The notes under the pieces were generated by a model. That model saw only the letters and a program-made list of their open reading frames with translations. It made no database searches and was not told the DNA's origin. Of a DNA stretch of 6,386 nucleotides, positions 1 to 5,522 are shown piece after piece. How positions within the stretch are numbered: the first letter of the stretch is position 1; each line of letters begins with the position of its first letter. Source of the stretch: Gammaproteobacteria bacterium (lineage in GTDB: Bacteria > Pseudomonadota > Gammaproteobacteria > Steroidobacterales > Steroidobacteraceae); contig VBNP01000153.1 in NCBI GenBank assembly GCA_005877965.1, positions 1 through 6,386 of the forward strand, in the 5' to 3' direction. The position numbers were made by a program, and so were the translations under genes.

Positions 1-793
1 GCTGACCGCCGAGACCCTGCGCAACGACTTCCTCAACCTGTGGGGCGAGGGGCAGTTGCCGATCAGGTCGGTGCTGCTGGTGACGCACAACATCGAGGAG
101 GCGGTGGAGATGTGCGACCGGCTGCTGATCTTCTCCACCAAGCCGGGGCGCGTAGTGGGCGAGATCCCCATCGATCTGCCACAGCCGCGCAGTGCGCTCG
201 ACCCGCGCTTTCGCGCGCTGGTGGACCGGGTGTACGTGGAGATGACGGCCAAGCCGCGCGGTGAGCGCGTCGGTCCCAAGACCGAGCGCTTTCCCGGCAC
301 CGGCATCGGCACCACCCTGACGCACGTGTCCTCCAACGTTCTTGCGGGTCTCATGGAGGCGGTGAGCGAGGCGCCGTACAACGGACAGGCGGATCTGCCG
401 GCGATCGCGCAGGCGCTGCACATGGAGGTCGACGACCTGTTCCCGGCGGCGGAAGCGCTGCAGCTGCTGCGCTTTGCCGAGATCGAGGGCGGCGACATCC
501 GCCTCACGGAAGCGGGACTGCAGTTCGCCCGCGACGACACCGACGATCGCAAGAAGCTCTTCGCCCGCCACCTCATTACCTACGTGCCGCTCGCCGCGCA
601 CGTGCGCCGGGTGCTGGACGAGCGCGCCAGTCACTCGGCGCCCAAGAGCCGCTTCTTCGACGAGCTCGAGGATTACATGGCGGAGGAGGCGGCCGAGCAG
701 ACTCTGCGCACCATCATCAGCTGGGGCCGGTACGGGGAAGTGTTTGCCTACGACGACCACCGCCAGGCGTTCAGCCTGGAGAATCCGGCTTAA
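1..793 (+). CDS. ABC transporter ATP-binding protein, nitrate/sulfonate/bicarbonate type, with C-terminal AAA-associated domain (5' partial)
   Basis: This is the C-terminal part of a cytoplasmic ATPase that would power an importer for an oxyanion or sulfonate-type solute; the substrate cannot be told. The gene is cut by the left edge. The first full codon is at base 2, 263 residues are visible, and the stop is TAA at 791-793. It opens just after where the Walker B/D-loop should be (LTAETLRNDFLNLW), so Walker A, the signature motif and Walker B are outside. The H-loop is present: LLVTHNIEEAV, with His at visible residue 29. It is followed by the NrtD/SsuB-like stretch FSTKPGRVVGEIPIDLP. From about residue 105 to 258 comes an extension matching the family's C-terminal AAA-associated domain (Pfam AAA_assoc_C), which begins THVSSNVLAGLMEAV and ends near SWGRYGEVFAYD. 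The extension's function is unknown to me. The permease and binding-protein genes are not visible. TTG at 56 is an internal Leu codon, not a start. Confidence 0.88.
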   Translation, partial: LTAETLRNDFLNLWGEGQLPIRSVLLVTHNIEEAVEMCDRLLIFSTKPGRVVGEIPIDLPQPRSALDPRFRALVDRVYVEMTAKPRGERVGPKTERFPGTGIGTTLTHVSSNVLAGLMEAVSEAPYNGQADLPAIAQALHMEVDDLFPAAEALQLLRFAEIEGGDIRLTEAGLQFARDDTDDRKKLFARHLITYVPLAAHVRRVLDERASHSAPKSRFFDELEDYMAEEAAEQTLRTIISWGRYGEVFAYDDHRQAFSLENPA

Positions 794-843
794 GCCAAGC
801 TCGGCACAGACCCAGTACAGGTCTACCGCGCGGTGCCTCGCCG
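794..843. terminator. Convergent intergenic spacer with a weak imperfect hairpin (possible bidirectional terminator)
   Basis: The 50 bases lie between two facing stop codons (TAA at 791-793 on plus, TAG at 844-846 on minus). Bases 803-807 (GGCAC) can pair with 833-837 (GTGCC), and inside this 808-812 (AGACC) can pair with 820-824 (GGTCT) around a 7-base loop. This leaves 825-832 bulged on one side. The bulged stretch belongs to a 10-base palindrome (ACCGCGCGGT, 825-834). No T-run follows on either strand, so this is not a classical intrinsic terminator. Its position at the meeting point of two transcripts is the main argument for a 3'-end role. Confidence 0.25.
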
Positions 844-2313
844 CTACCGGTAGGGCAGGGTGTCGGCGCTCCAGCCCCCGCCGAGGGCCTTGAGGAGGTT
901 CACACTGGCGGCGAGGGAGCGGTTGGTGATATCGCGCCAGGCGCGCTCCGCGCTCAGGGAGGCGTTCTGCGCGGACACCACGTTCAGATAGTCCACCGTG
1001 CCCGCCTTGTACTGGTTCTGCGCGATGGTGAGGGTCTCGGCGGCCGCATCCGCGGCGGCGCGCTCGGCGATCGATTCCCTGGCGAGCACCGCGAGCGTCG
1101 CGAGATTGTCTTCCACGTCCTGGAAGGCGCTGAGGACGGTCTGCCGGTAGGTCGCGACGCTCTGATCGTAGTTCGCGATCGCGGCGCGCACCTGGTAGTG
1201 ACGGGCGCCGAAATCGACCAGGGTGCCGGCGAGATCCGGTCCGAGGGACCAGAAGCGGTTCGGCACCTCGAACAGCTTGGAGAAGCTGTTGCTCGCGTAG
1301 CCGCCGGCGGCGCCGAGTGACAGGGTCGGAAACCATGCCGCGCGCGCCACGCCGATCTGCGCGTTGGCGGCCGCGGTGCGCCGTTCCGCAGCGGCGATGT
1401 CCGGGCGCCGCTCGAGCAGCTGCGAGGGCAGCGTCAGCGGGATCGGCGGGATCGCCGGCGTCTCGTCCTTGCGGGCGATCGACAGCGCCGCCGGAGGCTT
1501 GCCGATGAGCACCGCGAGGGCGTGCTCGAGGGTCGCACGGGTGATCCCGAGGTCAAGCCACTGGGCGCGCGCGGTCTCGAGCTGCGTCTGCGCCTGCGTC
1601 ACGTCCGAGCGCTGCGCGACGCCGGCCTGGTAGCGATTCTGCGTGACCTCGAGCGCCTTGCTGTAACCGTCCATCGAGCGCTCGAGCAGCGCGAGATCCA
1701 GATCCGTCACGCGCAGCTGGAAGTAAGCCTGGGCGAGCGTCGCCTGCGCCGAGAGCAGCGCCCCCGCCAGATCGCCGGCGCTCGCCTGGGCGGACTCGCG
1801 GTTGGATTCGACGGTGCGGCGGACCCGGCCCCAGAGGTCGAGCTCCCAGCTCATGGTGGCGCTGACGCGGTCCTGGGTGCGGGTACCGCTGCCCCCCGCG
1901 GGGCTCGCGGAGGTGGTGCCACCGCCGCCGACGGTCAGCGCGTTCTGGCTGTGCGTGGCGGAGACATCGGCGGTGATGGTGGGGAAGTAGCCCGAGCGCG
2001 CGTTGCCGAGCAGCGCCACCGCCTGGTCGTAGCGTGCCGCCGCGAGGCGCACGTTCTGATTCGACACCGCCACCTGGCGCATGAGGGCGTCGAGGTCCGC
2101 ATCGCCGTAGAGGTCCCACCAGTTGCCACGCGGCTTCGTGTCCTGGGGCTCGGCCGGCTTCCAGTCCCTCGCCTCCTGGTAACTTTCCGGCACCTCGATG
2201 CTCGGGCGGTGGTAGACGGGGCCGACCGAGAGGTACTGGCAGCCGGCCACGGCGGCGAGAGCGAGCAGGGGCGGGACGCGCCGCGCAGCGCGCCGCGGGG
2301 GAGCACGGCTCAC
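844..2313 (-). CDS. RND efflux outer-membrane factor lipoprotein, NodT/OprM family
   Basis: This is the outer-membrane channel of a tripartite efflux pump: it trimerises as a beta-barrel plus a periplasmic alpha-barrel and receives substrate from the RND pump and adaptor. It has 489 residues, a normal family length, and is complete. An Arg-rich n-region and a short hydrophobic stretch lead to a lipobox (VAGC) with Cys25 as the lipidation site and Gln at +2, which favours outer-membrane sorting. Family landmarks follow: VGPVYHRP (30-37; the usual form is VGPDY), a Trp pair at 65-66, WELDLWGRVRR (156-166), LLERRPDIAAAERR (299-312) and a terminal ALGGGW (476-481). Two OEP repeats are expected, about 65-270 and 295-475. 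The GTG start (2313-2311) is chosen because it overlaps the mdtC stop as GTGA, follows a good ribosome-binding site and gives an intact signal peptide. Residues 127-146 form an unusual Gly/Ser/Thr-rich insert. It is the last gene of the operon and matches the place of opmB after muxABC, but orthology to OpmB is inferred, so no symbol is given. Confidence 0.95.
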   Translation of the reverse strand: MSRAPPRRAARRVPPLLALAAVAGCQYLSVGPVYHRPSIEVPESYQEARDWKPAEPQDTKPRGNWWDLYGDADLDALMRQVAVSNQNVRLAAARYDQAVALLGNARSGYFPTITADVSATHSQNALTVGGGGTTSASPAGGSGTRTQDRVSATMSWELDLWGRVRRTVESNRESAQASAGDLAGALLSAQATLAQAYFQLRVTDLDLALLERSMDGYSKALEVTQNRYQAGVAQRSDVTQAQTQLETARAQWLDLGITRATLEHALAVLIGKPPAALSIARKDETPAIPPIPLTLPSQLLERRPDIAAAERRTAAANAQIGVARAAWFPTLSLGAAGGYASNSFSKLFEVPNRFWSLGPDLAGTLVDFGARHYQVRAAIANYDQSVATYRQTVLSAFQDVEDNLATLAVLARESIAERAAADAAAETLTIAQNQYKAGTVDYLNVVSAQNASLSAERAWRDITNRSLAASVNLLKALGGGWSADTLPYR

Positions 2314-5300
2314 GAGGCCCCCTCTTCAGCCCCGCGCGCCCCGCCGGGGTCGCGCGGGTGCGCAGACCCAAGCGGGTTCGAGAAGCGCCGCAGGCGCGAT
2401 TTCGCCCACAGCCGGAAGCGGTCGAGGTACAGGTACATGACCGGAGTCGTATACAGAGTCAACAGCTGGCTGAGGAACAGGCCCCCGACCACGGCGATGC
2501 CGAGCGGGCGGCGCAGCTCCGCCCCATCGCCATTGCCGATGGCGAGCGGCAGCGCGCCGAACATCGCCGCCATGGTGGTCATGAGAATCGGGCGCAGGCG
2601 CAGCAGGCACGCCTCGTAGATGGCTTCGCGCGCGGTGCAGTTGCGCTCGCGTTCGATCTGCAGCGCGAAGTCGATCATCATGATGGCGTTTTTCTTGACG
2701 ATGCCGATGAGCAGGATCACCCCGATGAGCGCGATGATGGTGAAGTCCTGGCCGGTGGCGAGCAGCGCCAGCAGCGCCCCCACGCCCGCAGACGGCAGCG
2801 TGGACAGAATGGTCAGCGGGTGCACCAGACTCTCATAGAGAATGCCCAGCACCAGGTACACCGCGACGAGGGCCGACAGGATGAGCAGCGGTTGATTGCT
2901 GAGCGCGTCCTGGAAGGCCTTGGCGGTGCCCTGGAAGGTGCCGCGCACCGTGATGGGCGCGCCGAGCCTGGCGAACCCGTTGTTGATGGCCTGGGTGGCC
3001 TGCGACAGAGACACCCCGAGCGGCAGGTTGAAAGAGACGGTCGAGGCGGCCGACAGGCCCTGGTGGTTGACCGCGAGCGGTGTGGAGGTCGGCTCGTAGT
3101 GCGAGAAATCGCTCAACGGCACGCGCTGGCCGGTAGTGCCCGTTGCCGCAGTGCTGGTCCCCTTGGCGAGGGTCGTCGCAGGGCTCGTCACATACACATT
3201 GCGCAGCGTGTCCGGGCTCTGCCAGTACTCGGGCGCCGCCTCCATGACCACGTGGTACTGGTTGAGCGGATGGTAGATGGTCGACACCTGGCGCTGGCCG
3301 AAGAGGTCGTTCAGCGTGCCGTCGATCTCGGCCTGGTTCAGGCCCAGGCGCGCGACCGCGTCGTGGTCGATCACGAGACTCGTCTGCAGTCCCTTGTCCT
3401 GTGCGTCGGTGTTGACGTCGGCGAGCTCGGGGAGCGAGCTCATCATGCGCCGCACCCGCGGTTCCCAGGCGCGCAGGTCGGTGATGGTGTCCGCCTGCAG
3501 CGTGAACTGGTACTGGGCGCCGGCGGAGCGGCCCCCGACGCGGATGTCCTGCACCGGCTGCAGGTACAGGTTCGCGCCCGGCTCCTGCCCGAGCTTGCCG
3601 CGCAGGCGCGCGATCACGGCGTCTGCGCTCATCTGGCGCTGCGCTCGCGGCTTGAGGGAGATGAACATGTTGCCGCCGTTGCGCTGGCCGCCGCCGGTGA
3701 AGCCGACGACGGTGCTCACGGCCGGATCGTGCAGCACGACGTCGACGAAATGGCGCAGTTTCTCGCGCATCGCCTGGAAGGAGATGGCCTGATCGGCCTG
3801 GATGTTGCCCATCATCAGGCCCGTGTCCTGCTGCGGGAAAAACCCCTTCGGCACGCGGATGTACAGATACACGTTCAGGGCCACGGTGACCGCGAGGATC
3901 AGCATCACGGTGGGACCGTTGGCGAGCGCCCAGTCGAGGGACCCGCGGTAGCCGTCCTGCACGGCGTTGAAGGCGCGCTCGCTCGCGCGGTACAGGCGGC
4001 CGTGCGGGCGCGCGCCGCGGTGCTCCTCGGTCACCCGCGAGCACATCATGGGTGTGGTCGTCAGCGACACGAGGAGCGATACCAGGATCGCAGCCGAGAG
4101 TGTGATCGCGAATTCACGGAACAGCCGCCCGACCACCCCACCCATCAGCAGGATCGGGATGAACACGGCGATCAGCGACAGGCTCATCGACAGCACCGTG
4201 AAGCCCACCTCACGCGCACCCTGCAGTGCCGCCTGCACCCGCGGCATGCCGGCTTCCACGTGGCGCGACACGTTCTCCAGCACCACCACCGCGTCGTCCA
4301 CGACGAAGCCGGTCGCGATGGTGAGCGCCATGAGCGAGAGGTTGTCGAGACTGAACCCGGCGAGATACATGACCCCGAAGGTGCCGATGAGGGACACCGG
4401 TACCGCGACCAGCGGCACCATGGCAGCGCGCGCGCTGCGCAGGAACATGAACACCGACAGCACCACGAGCGCCACCGAGATCACCAGCGCCCGCTCGACG
4501 TCGCGCAGCGAGGCGCGGATCGTCGGGGTGCGGTCCATGTACACCTCGAGGGAGATGCTGGCCGGGATGGTGGCGCGCAGGTGCGGCAGGAGCGCGCGCA
4601 CCCGGTCCACGGTATCGATGATGTTGGCGCCGGGCTGGCGGAACAGGATCAGCATGACGGCCGGATCGCCGTTGGCGAGTCCGTCGTTGCGCAGGTCCTG
4701 CACCGAGTCGCTCACCTGCGCGATATCGCCGAGGCGCACGGCCGCGCCGTTGTGGTAGCCGACGATGAGCGGAATGTAATCCTGCGCGTACATCGACTGA
4801 TCGTTGGCGAGGATCTGCCAGCGCTGCTCACCGTTCTCGAGCGCGCCCTTGGGGCGGTTGGCGTTGCTGGCGGCGATCGCGGCGCGCACCGCCTCCGGGT
4901 TGATGCCATGACCGTTCATCGAGGGCAGATTCAGCTCCACGCGCACCGCGGGGAGCGAGCTGCCGCCGACCGTGACATCCCCGATGCCGTTCACCTGCAG
5001 CAGCTTCTGCGCCAGCACGGTGGAGGCCGAGTCGTACATCTGGCCGCGCGTGAGGGCTTTCGATGTGAGCCCGAGGATCATGATGGGCGCGTCCGCTGGG
5101 TTCACCTTGCGGTAGTTGGGATTGCTCGGCAGTCCGCTCGGCAGCAGCGCGCGCGCCGCGTTGAGCGCCGCCTGCACGTCGCGCGCCGCGCCGTCGATGT
5201 CACGGCTGAGGTCAAACTGCAGCGTGATGTGCGTCGAGCCGAGCGAGCTCGAGGAGGTCATTTCGGTGACCGCGGCGATGCGCCCGAGCGAGCGTTCGAG

Positions 5301-5498
5301 CGGCGCGGCGACGGTGGCGGCCATGGTCTCGGGGCTCGCGCCGGGCAGTCCCGCATTGACCGAGATGGTGGGGAAATCCACCTGCGGCAGCGGTGCCACC
5401 GGCAGGTGTACGAATGCGGCGATGCCCGCCAGCACCACCCCGAGGGTCAGGAGCGTGGTGGCGACCGGGCGCTCGATGAAGGGCCGCGAGAGATTCAT
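2310..5498 (-). CDS. mdtC: RND multidrug efflux pump inner-membrane subunit, MdtC/MuxC-like
   Basis: This is a proton-driven inner-membrane transporter subunit that forms a mixed trimer with an MdtB-like partner and exports drugs, bile salts or similar amphiphiles; the exact substrates are not readable. It has 1062 residues and is intact. The N-terminus FIERPVATTLL leads into TM1 (about 12-30). MdtC-type sequences follow: LPVAPLPQVDFP (32-43), LPGASPETMA (51-60), EMTSSSSLGST (79-89), GAARDVQAA (103-111) and VGGSSLPAVRV (177-187). The proton relay is present: Asp401-Asp402 in TM4 (TGFVVDDAVVVLEN), Lys936 in TM10 (IVKKNAIMM) and Arg969 in TM11 (RLRPILMT). Porter-domain halves lie about 31-335 and 550-868, with the other membrane segments about 337-485, 530-547 and 869-1026. 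LYTTPV (1015-1020) is MdtC-like. It is somewhat longer than E. coli MdtC (about 1025 as I recall), through a Thr/Ala/Gly-rich insert (about 774-788) and a polar C-terminal tail. The ATG start fits the family N-terminus although its ribosome-binding site is weak. The gene follows mdtB by 24 bases, and its TGA overlaps the start of the channel gene. Confidence 0.97.
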   Translation of the reverse strand: MNLSRPFIERPVATTLLTLGVVLAGIAAFVHLPVAPLPQVDFPTISVNAGLPGASPETMAATVAAPLERSLGRIAAVTEMTSSSSLGSTHITLQFDLSRDIDGAARDVQAALNAARALLPSGLPSNPNYRKVNPADAPIMILGLTSKALTRGQMYDSASTVLAQKLLQVNGIGDVTVGGSSLPAVRVELNLPSMNGHGINPEAVRAAIAASNANRPKGALENGEQRWQILANDQSMYAQDYIPLIVGYHNGAAVRLGDIAQVSDSVQDLRNDGLANGDPAVMLILFRQPGANIIDTVDRVRALLPHLRATIPASISLEVYMDRTPTIRASLRDVERALVISVALVVLSVFMFLRSARAAMVPLVAVPVSLIGTFGVMYLAGFSLDNLSLMALTIATGFVVDDAVVVLENVSRHVEAGMPRVQAALQGAREVGFTVLSMSLSLIAVFIPILLMGGVVGRLFREFAITLSAAILVSLLVSLTTTPMMCSRVTEEHRGARPHGRLYRASERAFNAVQDGYRGSLDWALANGPTVMLILAVTVALNVYLYIRVPKGFFPQQDTGLMMGNIQADQAISFQAMREKLRHFVDVVLHDPAVSTVVGFTGGGQRNGGNMFISLKPRAQRQMSADAVIARLRGKLGQEPGANLYLQPVQDIRVGGRSAGAQYQFTLQADTITDLRAWEPRVRRMMSSLPELADVNTDAQDKGLQTSLVIDHDAVARLGLNQAEIDGTLNDLFGQRQVSTIYHPLNQYHVVMEAAPEYWQSPDTLRNVYVTSPATTLAKGTSTAATGTTGQRVPLSDFSHYEPTSTPLAVNHQGLSAASTVSFNLPLGVSLSQATQAINNGFARLGAPITVRGTFQGTAKAFQDALSNQPLLILSALVAVYLVLGILYESLVHPLTILSTLPSAGVGALLALLATGQDFTIIALIGVILLIGIVKKNAIMMIDFALQIERERNCTAREAIYEACLLRLRPILMTTMAAMFGALPLAIGNGDGAELRRPLGIAVVGGLFLSQLLTLYTTPVMYLYLDRFRLWAKSRLRRFSNPLGSAHPRDPGGARGAEEGAS
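2318..2325 (-). promoter_or_regulatory. Ribosome-binding site of the outer-membrane factor gene
   Basis: Read on the minus strand this is AGAGGGGG. The AGAGG core (2325-2321) ends seven bases before the GTG start at 2313. It lies inside the last codons of mdtC and supports the GTG start. Because the start overlaps the mdtC stop by four bases, ribosomes finishing mdtC could also re-initiate here. Confidence 0.6.
2331..2358 (-). other. Strong GC hairpin in the mRNA at the mdtC 3' end, just before the channel gene's ribosome-binding site
   Basis: On the minus-strand transcript, CCCGCGCG (2358-2351), a bulged A (2350) and CCCC (2349-2346) pair with GGGG (2342-2339) and CGCGCGGG (2338-2331) across a three-base loop, GGC (2345-2343). 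That makes twelve G-C pairs with one bulge. The stem ends five bases before the AGAGGGGG ribosome-binding sequence. It is encoded by the mdtC tail (residues about 1047-1056, PRDPGGARG), which appears to lie beyond the usual family C-terminus. There is no T-run after it, so a simple intrinsic terminator is unlikely. It could instead stabilise the upstream message, slow ribosomes or tune channel expression. The pairing is seen in the sequence; the role is inferred, and in DNA this GC-rich strong stems do arise by chance. Confidence 0.45.
2409..3068 (-). repeat. Paralogous segment, copy in mdtC (TM8-TM12 region)
   Basis: This segment encodes MdtC residues 811-1030 and aligns without a gap, residue for residue, with the 220-residue segment of MdtB encoded at 5601-6260. 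The two copies are direct and offset by 3192 bases. Shared peptides include ILSTLPSAGVGALLAL, LIGIVKKNAIMMIDFALQ and LLRLRPILMTT. At the DNA level there is a 20-base perfect match (2665-2684 with 5857-5876). This is old gene duplication, not a mobile repeat. Confidence 0.7.
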
Positions 5499-5522
5499 GC
5501 TGCGCCCGAGAGGATCATGGGT
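5495..5522 (-). other. mdtB-mdtC junction with a seven-codon overlapping mini-ORF and no clear Shine-Dalgarno
   Basis: The 24 bases between the mdtB TGA (5525-5523) and the mdtC ATG (5498-5496) contain no purine-rich ribosome-binding sequence; the best is GGG at 5507-5505. They do contain an earlier ATG at 5518-5516 in another frame. It encodes MILSGAA and stops with a TGA (5497-5495) that overlaps the mdtC start as ATGA. Such an arrangement would permit termination-reinitiation onto mdtC, but no evidence of translation is available. mdtB and mdtC are in the same frame here, separated only by the TGA and eight codons. Confidence 0.3.

Noticed and set aside
40..264. Small plus-strand frame at the left edge
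   Set aside because: It is an out-of-frame shadow of the ATPase region containing the H-loop.
474..893. Plus-strand frame overlapping the ATPase gene end and running into the spacer
   Set aside because: It is Ser/Arg/Ala-rich, out of frame with the clearly conserved ATPase extension and without a family match.
1522..2619. Long plus-strand open frame (365 codons) opposite the channel gene and the end of mdtC
   Set aside because: Its product is Arg/Ala/Gly-rich with no recognisable motif, and it lies antisense to two well-supported genes. Long antisense frames are expected at this G+C content.
2620..2838. Two similar small plus-strand frames, here and at 5830-6021, with look-alike products (SAKSIIM.AFF.TMPM)
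   Set aside because: They resemble each other only because they are antisense to the same conserved TM9-TM10 region of the paralogous mdtC and mdtB genes.
2833..4044. Minus-strand open frame (403 codons) in another frame within mdtC
   Set aside because: It is Arg/Pro/Ala-rich and overlaps the intact, conserved mdtC frame completely.
3967..4758. Plus-strand open frame (263 codons) opposite mdtC
   Set aside because: The product is low-complexity Ser/Thr/Arg-rich and mirrors the codon bias of mdtC; no family signal.
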